Positions 1-8,146 of a stretch of 45,780 nt of DNA are shown here, piece after piece (the first letter of the stretch is position 1; each line of letters starts with the position of its first letter). The notes beneath the pieces were generated by a model, which was not told the DNA's origin, did not search any database, and worked only from the letters and a program-made list of their open reading frames with translations. A program made the translations under genes and the position numbers. Origin of the DNA: an uncultured Bariatricus sp. (GTDB taxonomy: Bacteria; Bacillota; Clostridia; Lachnospirales; Lachnospiraceae); NCBI GenBank assembly GCA_934320645.1, contig CAKRFP010000022.1, forward strand, positions 1 through 45,780, in the 5' to 3' direction.

Positions 1-117
1 GTTGAGTCTGAAATCGAAAGCATGCTGAATGGAAAAGAAGATGTCGACACAGCAGTACAGAAAATGTCAGATTCGATCAACAAAGCGATCACTGACTACA
101 ATACTGTAAATAATTAA
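1..117 (+). CDS. C-terminal end of an ABC transporter solute-binding protein (partial)
   Basis: An open frame enters from the left edge and stops at TAA 115-117, giving 38 residues. They contain an amphipathic helix with a short MLNGK segment followed by residues like AVQKMSDSINKAI. Tails of this kind (small loop, then a helix) are typical of extracellular sugar- or glycerol-phosphate-binding lipoproteins of the UgpB/MalE class. The next gene is a glycerophosphodiester phosphodiesterase, which fits a glycerol-3-phosphate or glycerophosphodiester uptake operon. Only the tail is visible, so the family is inferred from character and context and the substrate is a guess. Confidence 0.5.
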   Translation, partial: VESEIESMLNGKEDVDTAVQKMSDSINKAITDYNTVNN

Positions 118-138
118 AAAGAATCGAGGCAGTAAACA

Positions 139-879
139 TTGAGCAAAACAAAAATATTTGCACACAGAGGTGCAAGTGGATATGCACCGGAAAACACGTT
201 GGAAGCATTTGCACTGGCAATCACACAGGGAGCTGATGGAATCGAGCTGGATGTCCAGCTTACAAAGGATGAAATCCCGGTTGTGATCCACGATGAAACG
301 ATCAACAGAGTTACAGAAAAAACAGGATGGGTCAAAGATTATACCTTAAACGAATTAAAAGAACTTACGGTATTGAAAAACAAATTTCCGGAGTATTCCT
401 CATCAAAAATCCCAACCCTGGAAGAAGTACTGGATGCAGTAAAAGCATCCGGTATCCAGGTCAATATTGAACTGAAAACAGGGATTTACTGGTATCCAGA
501 AATCGAACAGAAGGTTGCAGATCTTGTCAAAGCATCTGGAATGGAAGACAAGGTGATTTATTCTTCCTTTAATCACTACAGCATCCAGCAGATCAAAAAA
601 ATCGTTCCAGACGCAGAAACCGCATATTTATACAGTGATGTAATCTTAAATGTGGAATACTATGCGAAAAAAACAGGTGTAGACGGACTGCATCCTGCGG
701 TATATCACGTGAAAATGGCTGATTTCTTAAAAGAATATCTGGACAGTGGTTTAAATGTCCGCGTCTGGACAGTCAATGAAAAAGAGGATATGGAATGGCT
801 GATCCGCGCAGGTGTAACTGCAATTATCACCAATTATCCGGACAAAGCCGTGCAGATCAAAGAAAAATTGGAAGCGTAG
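139..879 (+). CDS. Glycerophosphodiester phosphodiesterase
   Basis: 246 residues, the normal length for the soluble bacterial GDPD (GlpQ/UgpQ) family. The family hydrolyses glycerophosphodiesters to sn-glycerol-3-phosphate and an alcohol in a TIM barrel. The signature HRGASGYAPENT is at residues 9-20 with the general-acid/base histidine. ELD (residues 37-39) and HDE (51-53) provide metal ligands, and ELK near residue 112 is also conserved. There is no signal peptide, so it is cytoplasmic and probably acts on imported diesters. The start is TTG at 139 with a GAGGCAG-like site upstream. It lies 21 bp after the solute-binding protein and 3 bp before the HAD gene, consistent with one operon. Confidence 0.9.
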   Translation: MSKTKIFAHRGASGYAPENTLEAFALAITQGADGIELDVQLTKDEIPVVIHDETINRVTEKTGWVKDYTLNELKELTVLKNKFPEYSSSKIPTLEEVLDAVKASGIQVNIELKTGIYWYPEIEQKVADLVKASGMEDKVIYSSFNHYSIQQIKKIVPDAETAYLYSDVILNVEYYAKKTGVDGLHPAVYHVKMADFLKEYLDSGLNVRVWTVNEKEDMEWLIRAGVTAIITNYPDKAVQIKEKLEA

Positions 880-882
880 GAT

Positions 883-1686
883 ATGCTGGAAAATAAAAAA
901 CTTTTTCTGCTGGATATAGACGGTACCATCTGCAAGGGGAACCAGCTGATCGAGGGAGCAGCCGCATTTTTGAAAGATATCAAAACGAATGGCGGACAGT
1001 TTGTATTTATCACAAATAATGCGACCAAGAGTATTGATGATTATATCAAATCTTTTCAGATTCTGGGGATTCATACGGATTATACGAATTTTCTGACAGC
1101 ATCTTATGCAACTGTTGATTACCTGAAGAAACATCATGCAGGGGATCTGATCTATGTGCTTGGAACCCGCTCTTTCATCCGGGAACTGAAGAAGAATCAG
1201 ATCCGTGTGACAACGGATTGTGAAGATGAAGGAATTGCCTGTGTTGTGGTTTCTTATGATAATCAGCTGACTTATGAAAAACTGTCTGATACGTGTAAAC
1301 TGCTGAGTACACAGAAAGTCGATTATCTTGCAACCAATCCGGACTATGTATGTCCGATTGAATTCGGATTCGTACCGGACTGCGGATCCATCTGTGAAAT
1401 GCTTGCACATGCAGTAAAGCGGATGCCATATTTTATTGGCAAACCGGAGCCTGCTATGGTGGAACTTGCATTGCAGCGGAACCATTATCGGAAAGAGGAA
1501 GCCTTGATCGTCGGAGACCGCCTGTATACCGATATTTTGTGTGGGTATCATGCCGGGGTGGAGACGGTGCTGGTATTATCCGGCGAGGCAACTGAAGAAG
1601 AAGCAAAAGCATACGAACATCAGCCGGATTACGTGATGTCATCGGTTGCGAAGCTGCATGAAGAATGGATAAAAAGTATTTCTTAA
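883..1686 (+). CDS. HAD-superfamily subfamily IIA phosphatase (NagD-like)
   Basis: 267 residues with all four HAD motifs: DIDGT at residues 11-15 (nucleophile and acid aspartates), TNNATKS near 44-50, the lysine in IGKPEP near 186-191, and GDRLYTDI near 210-217. The C2-type cap between motifs II and III places it in the NagD / glycerol-phosphate phosphatase subfamily. It is nearly contiguous with the GDPD gene (3-bp gap). A plausible role is dephosphorylating glycerol-phosphate or a related sugar phosphate released by the upstream enzyme. The substrate cannot be read from sequence. A hairpin just after the stop closes the operon. Confidence 0.88.
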   Translation: MLENKKLFLLDIDGTICKGNQLIEGAAAFLKDIKTNGGQFVFITNNATKSIDDYIKSFQILGIHTDYTNFLTASYATVDYLKKHHAGDLIYVLGTRSFIRELKKNQIRVTTDCEDEGIACVVVSYDNQLTYEKLSDTCKLLSTQKVDYLATNPDYVCPIEFGFVPDCGSICEMLAHAVKRMPYFIGKPEPAMVELALQRNHYRKEEALIVGDRLYTDILCGYHAGVETVLVLSGEATEEEAKAYEHQPDYVMSSVAKLHEEWIKSIS

Positions 1687-1690
1687 CATA

Positions 1691-1731
1691 AACAGGGTAT
1701 GTATGGTAATAAAACGATACATACTCTGTTT
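1691..1731 (+). terminator. Intrinsic-type hairpin after the HAD gene
   Basis: AACAGGGTATGTAT pairs with ATACATACTCTGTT across a 12-nt loop: 14 bp with one G-U pair, starting 5 bp after the stop codon. The downstream T-tract is poor, so it may act weakly or as an RNA-stabilising hairpin. Confidence 0.6.
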
Positions 1732-1813
1732 GTGCGTCAGAAGCGTATGCATCCGTGGTAAATTGCAAAAATAAATGAATAAAATGGTGTGAGTGTCAAA
1801 AGTAAAAAAAGCC

Positions 1814-1842
1814 TTGCAATGACGAACGTATGTTTGTATAAT
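1814..1842 (+). promoter_or_regulatory. Promoter of the radical-SAM gene (predicts a leaderless mRNA)
   Basis: TTGCAA (1814-1819), exactly 17 bp, then TATAAT (1837-1842). The expected start of transcription is about 7 nt past the -10 box, which falls on the ATG at 1849. No Shine-Dalgarno sequence precedes that ATG. Confidence 0.7.
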
Positions 1843-1848
1843 AAAAAT

Positions 1849-3369
1849 ATGAATACAGAACTGACAAACGATAATTATACAACACAGGAAAAACTACAGA
1901 TTCTTGCCGATGCAGCCAAGTATGATGTCGCATGTACGTCAAGCGGATCCAGTCGCCGGGGACAGAAAGGAGAACTCGGCAGTACCGTTTCTTGCGGAAT
2001 TTGTCACAGCTTTGCAGCGGACGGCAGATGCATCTCTCTGCTCAAGATTCTGATGACCAACCACTGCGTCTACAACTGTAAATACTGTATCAACCGGGTG
2101 AGTAATGATGTAAAAAGGGCAACCTTTACGCCTGAGGAGATTTGCAATCTTACTGTAGAATTTTATAAACGTAATTATATCGAGGGACTTTTCCTAAGTT
2201 CCGGTGTTTTGAAAAATCCAACTTATACCATGGAAAAAATGTGCGAGACGCTGTTACTTCTCCGCACAAAATACCATTTCAACGGATACATTCATGTGAA
2301 GACAATTCCGGGAGCTTCGGATGAATTACTTGCAGCTGCCGGTTATCTTGCAGACCGTGTCAGCGTGAATCTGGAACTGCCAACTTCTGAAGGTCTTCGT
2401 AAGCTGGCGCCGAACAAGACCATGCAGACCATCCTGAATCCGATGGGGAAGGTGCAGAATACCATTGCCGCCCACAGAGTAGCGCTTGGCAAGTCTGCAT
2501 ATATGGAAAGAAGTCGTGGAAACCAGTTTCTGCATGACGGGATTTTTTCGGATGTTTCCAAACAACAGTTTCAGAGAAAACTAGAGAGCAGGGCAGCTCT
2601 TCAGAAAGGGACAGATGTGCCCAGGATTTCTACACAGTCGAATTCGGCAGTATTGGATTCATCTTTTACCTGGAATCAGGCATATCAGCTGGCGCCACAT
2701 GATATGTCCAGGTTAAAACGCAGTTTCGCACCGGCAGGGCAGAGCACGCAGATGATCATTGGAGCAACAGGTGAAAGTGATTTTACTTTATTGCAGACCA
2801 CGCAGCAGCTCTATCAGGGATTTGATCTGAAGCGTGTCTTTTATTCCGCATATATTCCGCTCAATGAAGATTCTGTATTACCTGAGATTGGAACTCCACC
2901 ACCACTTCTGCGGGAACACAGACTGTATCAGGCAGATTGGCTGCTCCGGTTTTACGGATTTCAGGCAGATGAACTTTTAACGTTAGAGAAACCGAATTTT
3001 AATGAGCTTCTGGATCCGAAGTGCGACTGGGCATTACGCCATCTGGAATTATTTCCGGTTGAAGCGGAAACTGCAAGCTATGCAGAACTTCTCCGTGTAC
3101 CTGGAATCGGACCGAAATCAGCCAGCCGTATTGTAAATGCAAGAAGATATGGAAGACTGGATTTTACAAATCTGAAGAAAATGGGTGTTGTGCTGAAAAG
3201 AGCGCATTATTTCATCACCTGTGGCGGAAAGCAGATGTATCACACGCCGGTTGAAGAGACTTATATCACAAGACAGCTGGTCAGCGTAGACCGAAAAGAA
3301 TCCTGGGAAATGGCTCATGCAAATGAAGGTTTTTCACAGATGACACTTGCGGATTTTGGAATTGGATAG
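1849..3369 (+). CDS. Radical-SAM protein, putative DNA modification/repair (TIGR03916 type)
   Basis: The frame is open from GTG 1789, but I place the start at ATG 1849 (506 residues). Family-like sequence (EKLQILADAAKYDVACTSSG) begins just after it, and the region upstream is promoter. The radical-SAM cluster motif CVYNCKYC (CxxxCxxC) lies about 75 residues in and would bind the [4Fe-4S] cluster that cleaves S-adenosylmethionine. Further cysteines occur just before it (SCGICH). Near the C-terminus VPGIGPKSASRIV is a helix-hairpin-helix motif, implying nucleic-acid binding. The gene is followed 16 bp later by its usual partner, a TIGR03915 protein, so the two probably act together on DNA or RNA. 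The reaction is not known. Confidence 0.87.
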   Translation: MNTELTNDNYTTQEKLQILADAAKYDVACTSSGSSRRGQKGELGSTVSCGICHSFAADGRCISLLKILMTNHCVYNCKYCINRVSNDVKRATFTPEEICNLTVEFYKRNYIEGLFLSSGVLKNPTYTMEKMCETLLLLRTKYHFNGYIHVKTIPGASDELLAAAGYLADRVSVNLELPTSEGLRKLAPNKTMQTILNPMGKVQNTIAAHRVALGKSAYMERSRGNQFLHDGIFSDVSKQQFQRKLESRAALQKGTDVPRISTQSNSAVLDSSFTWNQAYQLAPHDMSRLKRSFAPAGQSTQMIIGATGESDFTLLQTTQQLYQGFDLKRVFYSAYIPLNEDSVLPEIGTPPPLLREHRLYQADWLLRFYGFQADELLTLEKPNFNELLDPKCDWALRHLELFPVEAETASYAELLRVPGIGPKSASRIVNARRYGRLDFTNLKKMGVVLKRAHYFITCGGKQMYHTPVEETYITRQLVSVDRKESWEMAHANEGFSQMTLADFGIG

Positions 3370-3385
3370 AGAAAGCAGGTAATTT

Positions 3386-4150
3386 ATGAAAATATATACT
3401 TGTAAGGATAAGTTAGAAGACATCATGACCTGTATCTACGATGCATGGGCAGATGCTTTGCGAATCGGTCATGATCAGATAAGGCTGAAAAAAGAACCAA
3501 TTTTCCAGGCGACACTGCTGGATGAATATATCCATGTAGACGGCGACTGTTCCAAGGCAGAAAAAGTTACCCGGTCTATTCGCAGAGATATTTCTTCCAG
3601 AGCCTATTTGTATGTGTATTACGCATCCCTATCAGCAGAAGAGGATGCATTGCAGGCAATCTATAATTTTCTCAGAGTTGGATTTGCAATGGGAGCAGAT
3701 GTGCTTGAAAACTATACGAATCCACATGTGATGCGGATTATGGAGCTCCACCGTAATATTGGAAATGAAAGCCATCACTTCCGTGAGTTTGCCCGGTTCC
3801 AAAGTCTGGATGGACGTGTGTATGTCAGCCATCTGGAACCCAAAAGTGATGTGATCATGCTGGTTGGAAGACATTTCGCAGACCGTATGCCATCAGAGCA
3901 TTGGATGATCGTTGACGATAACAGGAAGACGGCCTGTGTCCATCCAAAAGACGGAGAAAATTATCTTCGGTATCTGACGGATGAAGAATTTGATGCACTT
4001 CGTAAAACAGAAGCGTATGAAGATGAATATACCGGAATGTGGAAGACATTTTTCCATACGATCGGAATCAAAGAACGGGAGAACTATGTATGCCAGAGGA
4101 ATCTTTTTCCGATCTGGAAGAGGAAGCATGCTGTGGAATTTAAAGAATAA
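3386..4150 (+). CDS. TIGR03915 / DUF4130-type putative DNA metabolism protein
   Basis: 254 residues with a GAGAAAGCAGG-like ribosome site; it follows the radical-SAM gene by 16 bp. Sequences such as YDAWADA near the N-terminus, ENYTNPHVMRI, HHFREFARF near the middle and DRMPSEHWMI are the pattern I associate with the radical-SAM-linked TIGR03915 family. Many family members carry a C-terminal uracil-DNA glycosylase domain. This copy stops at about 254 residues and shows no GQDPYH-like glycosylase motif, so it is the short form. Its function is unproven; the pairing suggests a partner or accessory role in nucleic-acid modification. Confidence 0.8.
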   Translation: MKIYTCKDKLEDIMTCIYDAWADALRIGHDQIRLKKEPIFQATLLDEYIHVDGDCSKAEKVTRSIRRDISSRAYLYVYYASLSAEEDALQAIYNFLRVGFAMGADVLENYTNPHVMRIMELHRNIGNESHHFREFARFQSLDGRVYVSHLEPKSDVIMLVGRHFADRMPSEHWMIVDDNRKTACVHPKDGENYLRYLTDEEFDALRKTEAYEDEYTGMWKTFFHTIGIKERENYVCQRNLFPIWKRKHAVEFKE

Positions 4151-4164
4151 TCGCAGTAATTAAA

Positions 4165-4215
4165 AACAGCAAAGAATAAATCCGGTTAAAAATCTATTCT
4201 TTGCTGCTGTTATTT
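4165..4215. terminator. Bidirectional terminator hairpin
   Basis: AACAGCAAAGAATA pairs with TATTCTTTGCTG(CTG)TT; the T-rich end is on the plus strand and an A-rich flank serves the minus strand. It separates the TIGR03915 gene from the convergent ferredoxin-domain fragment. Confidence 0.65.
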
Positions 4216-4233
4216 ATACGCTTTTAAGAAAGT

Positions 4234-4680
4234 TTATACACATGGAACATCAATGGCGATATCCGTTAACGGGAACGTACAGCATGGATGGATATAATGA
4301 AAATCAATGTCAGCCTCTCTGCGGTGTTCCAGTTTTTTCGGACTGTATACATTCCCTTTTAAGAGGAAAGAATGACACCAGCCACATTCTCCTGAACGAC
4401 AGCGTGCAGGAGCAGCAATCCCATTTTTTTCAAGCGACTGCAGAATCGTATCGTTGGTACTGGCTTTGATGGTTTTCTTTTCATCACAAATGGTCACGGT
4501 AATTTCAACCGTTTCCGGAACCGGAATGCCTACAGGATAATCCGGGAGCTTCTTTGGCTCATGTACTTCTCCCTGTAATTCATGACGAATCCATTTTTGT
4601 TCGATTCCTAAAGTCTGGATCTGCTGATCAAGGAAATGATACATGCCTGCCGGACCGCAGAGAAAAATCGAATAAAGCTG
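4234..4680 (-). pseudogene. 5'-truncated flavoprotein reductase: ferredoxin-domain stump
   Basis: The minus-strand frame encodes the end of an NAD(P)H-dependent FAD/[2Fe-2S] oxidoreductase. It holds an FLCGPAGMYHFL nucleotide-binding segment (the CGP motif) and then a plant-type ferredoxin domain with CRSGECGWC and a distal CC providing cluster cysteines. The frame runs upstream through CGPAGM but meets a TAA about 13 codons before it (near 4703), so the FAD-binding half is missing. The longest ATG-initiated piece is 4234-4644 (136 aa), but this ATG lies inside the conserved domain. The plus-strand promoter of the permease now sits where the missing half should be. I read it as a decayed remnant. 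Confidence 0.75.
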
Positions 4681-4702
4681 TCTCAGGCGATGTGTTTTTT
4701 AC

Positions 4703-4731
4703 TTGTATTTCTCAGATAATCTCTCTATAAT
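4703..4731 (+). promoter_or_regulatory. Promoter of the uracil permease gene
   Basis: TTGTAT (4703-4708), 17 bp, TATAAT (4726-4731). The leader is about 45 nt and ends in the strong site AAAAGGAG. No pyrimidine attenuator or riboswitch-like fold is evident in this short leader. Confidence 0.65.
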
Positions 4732-4782
4732 AACTAAGAATGTGCAAAATATTAAAGACGTAAGAAAAGGAGAAATGAGAAA

Positions 4783-6174
4783 ATGAATCAAACAAATCAT
4801 GCGATTCGTGATGTAAAGAGTCTTGGATTGCCGAAAATGCTGATCCTTGGTATCCAGCATATGTTTGCCATGTTCGGAGCAACCATCCTGGTGCCGATCC
4901 TGGTCAACAGCTATTTTGTAGATGCCTGTGGAGAGGGGCCAACACGCGGATTAACCGTATCTGTCACTTTATTCTGCGCCGGATTCGGAACTCTTTTATT
5001 TCATGTCTGTGCAAAGATGAAAGTTCCGGCATTTCTGGGATCATCCTTTGCATTTCTTGGTGGATTTGCAACCGTTGCTCATCTGGATACCGGAATCTAT
5101 GCAGGAATGAGTGCCAATGATAAAGCAGCTTACGCCTGCGGTGGTATTGTCGTAGCCGGACTGCTTTACCTAATTTTTGCTATGGTTATTCGTATTGTCG
5201 GTGTAAAACGTGTGATGCGCTATCTGCCGCCGGTTGTAACCGGACCGATCATTATCTGTATCGGACTGAGCCTTGCATCCTCCGCAATCCAGAATGCATC
5301 AACCAACTGGTTTCTTGCCTTTGTGGCACTGGCGACCATTATCATTTTCAATATCTGGGGAAAAGGAATGTTCAAGATCATCCCTATCCTGATGGGCGTT
5401 GTGATTTCTTATGCGGTGGCACTGGTTCTGAATGCGCTTGGTGTTACCAATCCGGATGGCTCTGCAATCCTGAATTTTTCATCCGTAGCAGCTTCCGGAA
5501 TCGTCGGACTTCCGCCATTCCAGCTCTGTAAATTTGATATCACAGCTATCTTTGTTATGGCACCGATCGCCATTGCAACGATGATGGAGCATGTAGGAGA
5601 CATGTCTGCGATCAGCGCAACAGTTGGCGAGCGCTTCCTCGCAGATCCGGGGCTTCACAGAACTTTGATGGGAGATGGGATTGCAACTGCATTTGCCGGA
5701 TTCCTTGGCGGTCCTGCCAATACAACTTATGGCGAAAATACCGGCGTACTGGAGCTGAGCAAGGTATATGATCCACTGGTTATCCGGATCGCGGCTGTGA
5801 TTGCAATTATTATCAGCTTTATTCCAAAGGTATCTGCAATTATCGGTACCATGCCATCTGCGATCATCGGCGGAGTCAGCTTTATGCTGTACGGCATGAT
5901 CTCTGCGATTGGTGTGCGAAATGTAGTAGAAAATAAGGTTGATCTGACAAAATCACGGAATCTGATCATTACCGGAGTGATTTTCGTGTGTGGACTTGGA
6001 TTCAGTGATGGGCTGACATTTCATGTTGGTGAAACTTCGATCACATTGACTGCACTTGCGATTGCTGCAATTGCTGGTATTGTGCTGAATATGATTCTGC
6101 CGGGGAATGATTATGAATTTGAGGCAGAAGAAGAGAGCCGAGAGGAAATTGCCGGGGCTGAGAGCCGGGTTTAG
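4783..6174 (+). CDS. uraA: Uracil permease, NCS2 family (UraA-like)
   Basis: 463 residues, almost entirely hydrophobic with about 14 membrane segments: a nucleobase:proton symporter in the cytoplasmic membrane. The family glutamates are present in TMMEHVGD (about residue 269) and TTYGENTGV (about 315), corresponding to the substrate-contacting glutamates of Escherichia coli UraA. The N-terminus QHMFAMFGATILVP is the classic first-helix sequence of UraA/PyrP. The C-terminal tail is acidic (EFEAEEESREE). It is transcribed alone from its own promoter. Xanthine-type relatives exist, but the motif set favours uracil. Confidence 0.88.
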   Translation: MNQTNHAIRDVKSLGLPKMLILGIQHMFAMFGATILVPILVNSYFVDACGEGPTRGLTVSVTLFCAGFGTLLFHVCAKMKVPAFLGSSFAFLGGFATVAHLDTGIYAGMSANDKAAYACGGIVVAGLLYLIFAMVIRIVGVKRVMRYLPPVVTGPIIICIGLSLASSAIQNASTNWFLAFVALATIIIFNIWGKGMFKIIPILMGVVISYAVALVLNALGVTNPDGSAILNFSSVAASGIVGLPPFQLCKFDITAIFVMAPIAIATMMEHVGDMSAISATVGERFLADPGLHRTLMGDGIATAFAGFLGGPANTTYGENTGVLELSKVYDPLVIRIAAVIAIIISFIPKVSAIIGTMPSAIIGGVSFMLYGMISAIGVRNVVENKVDLTKSRNLIITGVIFVCGLGFSDGLTFHVGETSITLTALAIAAIAGIVLNMILPGNDYEFEAEEESREEIAGAESRV

Positions 6175-6246
6175 AAATCAGGAGAGGACTAGTGAAGTCT
6201 GATTAAAAAGTTGTTTCATTTATGTTTAATTGAAAAATGTAATGCT

Positions 6247-6302
6247 ATTTCAGGAAGCAGTGAGGTGTTATATCAGAGAAACGCTTTGCCGCTTCCTGAA
6301 AT
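6247..6302 (+). terminator. Perfect 12-bp inverted repeat after the permease
   Basis: ATTTCAGGAAGC (6247-6258) pairs perfectly with GCTTCCTGAAAT (6291-6302) across a 32-nt loop. It begins about 70 bp after the uraA stop. The stem is strong but only ATTTATTG follows, so it may be a terminator without a clean U-tract or a leftover transposon end. The rest of 6175-6441 holds nothing recognisable. Confidence 0.5.
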
Positions 6303-6441
6303 TTATTGAGATGAAATATATTCTGCTATCAGATAAAACAGGGCGACCTTTTTAAGGATAAGAACAATTTTGCTTGTCAAAGCACCAGAAAGACCTTTAA
6401 AATAAAGTCAGAAATAAAAAGCGGAATGGGAGAAATACTAT

Positions 6442-6594
6442 ATGAAAAAAATTCTAATTATCCAGGGTGGTGGAAGAGCAAACGGAAACACTACCCAGTT
6501 GGTAAACAGTTTTGCTGAAGGTGCAAAAAGCGCAGGACATGAAGTTGAAATTTTATCACTCATTTATGAACGTGTAGGAGCAAAGAATGTATAG
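6442..6594 (+). pseudogene. Truncated flavodoxin-family NAD(P)H oxidoreductase (N-terminus only)
   Basis: ATG 6442 with a GGGAGAA ribosome site encodes 50 residues beginning MKKILIIQGGGRANGNTTQL. This is the FMN-binding start of the flavodoxin-like NAD(P)H-dependent oxidoreductase family (phosphate loop GxxxxNGNT). It continues through a normal first helix and second strand (SAGHEVEILSL), then becomes unrelated (IYERVGAKNV) and stops at 6594. Complete members are about 180-200 residues and continue with a cysteine-containing CxxC segment that is missing here. The break coincides with the left boundary of the AT-rich island. Confidence 0.75.
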
Positions 6595-6641
6595 TGGGTG
6601 AAATTTTTCGGAAAAATTTTGTATCAATCAGGATGAATTTG

Positions 6642-6670
6642 TTGTAAAATATTTGTAGAAGTAGTATACT
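6642..6670 (+). promoter_or_regulatory. Promoter of the Panacea toxin-antitoxin operon
   Basis: TTGTAA (6642-6647), 17 bp, TATACT (6665-6670), followed by a short leader with AAGGAGGG before the antitoxin ATG. Confidence 0.6.
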
Positions 6671-6707
6671 ATGAAAACTATCAAAAAATTTTTAAGGAGG
6701 GATGCAT

Positions 6708-7175
6708 ATGGAAAAAACAATGTGTGTTGCCAAGGCTCTATTTGATATGTATTATAAAGAAAGCGGTGAATACATGGATGAAATGAAAATGCATAAGCTG
6801 ATGTATTTTGCACAAAGAGAATCCCTCATGTATCATAACGAGTTGTTATTTGATGGATCGTTTTATGGCTGGAAATATGGACCAGTGTTAAAAGCGATTA
6901 GAAGTGCATATAAATCGGATGGACCTAATATACTGTTATCCAACGAATTTGAAAAAGTATCTGATAAAACTATGATATTACTACAAAGTGTCCTCGAGAG
7001 ATATGGATCCTTATCATCATGGAAGCTCAGTAGTTTATCTCATAAAGAATTCTCGTGGAAAAAAGCCAGAAAAGGATTGAATCCTTCTGACGATGGTGAT
7101 GTTGAATTGTCACTTGATGCTATGAGAGTAGATGCTACAAGAGAACTAATGAACCGAAAAATGGCTATGGCATAA
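6708..7175 (+). CDS. Panacea (DUF4065/SocA-like) domain antitoxin
   Basis: 155 residues from ATG 6708; ATG 6702 sits too close to the AAGGAGGG site, so 6708 is better spaced. The single domain matches the Panacea/SocA/GepA family: KMHKLMYFAQRESLM at about residues 28-42, then YGWKYGPVL near 60, and SLSHKEFSWKKAR near 110. Known members are antitoxins that neutralise diverse partner toxins encoded next door, or protease adaptors such as SocA. Here an open toxin-like frame follows at once, with its ribosome site overlapping this stop codon. I infer a two-gene toxin-antitoxin operon. Confidence 0.85.
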   Translation: MEKTMCVAKALFDMYYKESGEYMDEMKMHKLMYFAQRESLMYHNELLFDGSFYGWKYGPVLKAIRSAYKSDGPNILLSNEFEKVSDKTMILLQSVLERYGSLSSWKLSSLSHKEFSWKKARKGLNPSDDGDVELSLDAMRVDATRELMNRKMAMA

Positions 7176-7187
7176 GGAGGTATTACA

Positions 7188-8043
7188 ATTAACGTTGAAG
7201 AAAAACGAAATTATTTCCGCAAATTTAAATATGAAATATTGACCTCTAAACCGGAAAATAAACAATTGACCGAATCATTTGTTTCAAAGAAGGCACATAA
7301 TACGCTTGAGTCATATATAAAAGACGAAAACAAAGCATGGATGGAGGATTTAGATGGCGAAACAAGAGTATATCTTGTCAAAGATGAATCCGAAAATATT
7401 GCTTTGTTTTTCTCTAAAATGTGGACTTTTAGTTGGTGAAAATTTAGAAGAAAAAATATCCGAAGAAGATCAGGAATTTGTTGACGCGGTTATTGATGCT
7501 ATAAAATCAGAAGACCAACATAATATAAATCAACTATATGATGCTGGCATGTCAATGTATGGAGATGACGTAGATCGTTTATTTAAAATAGCCAGACATA
7601 GACTTGATACTAAAACTGAATCAACAGAAATAGGTCAATCTGAAAATACCATTAATGTACCAAATTGTATATCAGCAATAGAATTAAGACATTTATGTAA
7701 GAATGAAAACTATGAGAACTCTATTATGTCATCGGAAATAGGTATTCCTTTAGGATTCGGTATATTTTGGGAAATAATTGTTCCTATTATTACTGATATC
7801 ACTAAAAAAATCGGATGTAAATATGTCTATCTTTTTGCCGCGGATAAGAGTGAAGAACAATCCGAAAAAGATATGAAAAAACTAATTTCGCATTATAAAG
7901 ATAACTTTAAATTTTCAGAATGTGATGAAGGCATTAAGTTTGTAAAACCGGAGTATGACAATTATTGTTATGGATTGGTACAACCAGTATCAAAATTAGA
8001 AAGTAATCGCGAAGCAATCTGGCACGAATTTTCGGATATTTAA
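7188..8043 (+). pseudogene. Panacea-linked GNAT-like toxin gene, frameshifted
   Basis: An AAGGAGG site (7174-7180) is followed 7 nt later by ATT AAC GTT GAA. No ATG, GTG or TTG is well placed, so ATT 7188 may be the start. The first frame reads to VYLVKDESENIALFF and then stops at 7439. The second frame continues in register (SLKCGLLVGENLEE) to the stop at 8043. Removing one T from the T5 run 7407-7411 joins them into about 284 residues. The C-terminal half (AIELRHLCKNENY, then a glycine-rich turn, IGCKYVYLFA, and HYKDNFKF) resembles an N-acetyltransferase fold with a degenerate acetyl-CoA loop. It could be an inactivated toxin, a slippage switch or a programmed +1 shift. Confidence 0.65.
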
Positions 8044-8097
8044 AATTGGAAGTTTGTGAGCGGAAAAAATAGCAGAACCGGGAAAAATAATTCCATA

Positions 8098-8146
8098 AAC
8101 AGAAAGAAGGACCAAGGGTTAGTAATCCAAGGTTCTTCTTTCTGTT
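8098..8146 (+). terminator. Long hairpin after the toxin gene
   Basis: AACAGAAAGAAGGACC pairs with GGTTCTTCTTTCTGTT, closed inside by AAGG/CCAAGG-type pairing with two mismatches. It begins 54 bp after the toxin stop and likely terminates the toxin-antitoxin transcript. It also lies inside the formal N-terminus of the next open frame, which argues that the N-terminus is not real coding. Confidence 0.55.

Noticed and set aside
751..1551. Long minus-strand open frame (266 codons) opposite the HAD gene
   Set aside because: Its residues are codon-shadow composition, it has no ribosome site or family features, and the plus-strand gene carries complete HAD motifs.
4738..4782. Pyrimidine attenuator or riboswitch before the uracil permease
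   Set aside because: The leader is only about 45 nt, with no alternating hairpins or PyrR-type binding loop visible.
8056..8146. N-terminal 30 codons of the helicase chimera frame
   Set aside because: The stretch is a hairpin (probable terminator of the toxin-antitoxin operon), and the encoded residues resemble no helicase.
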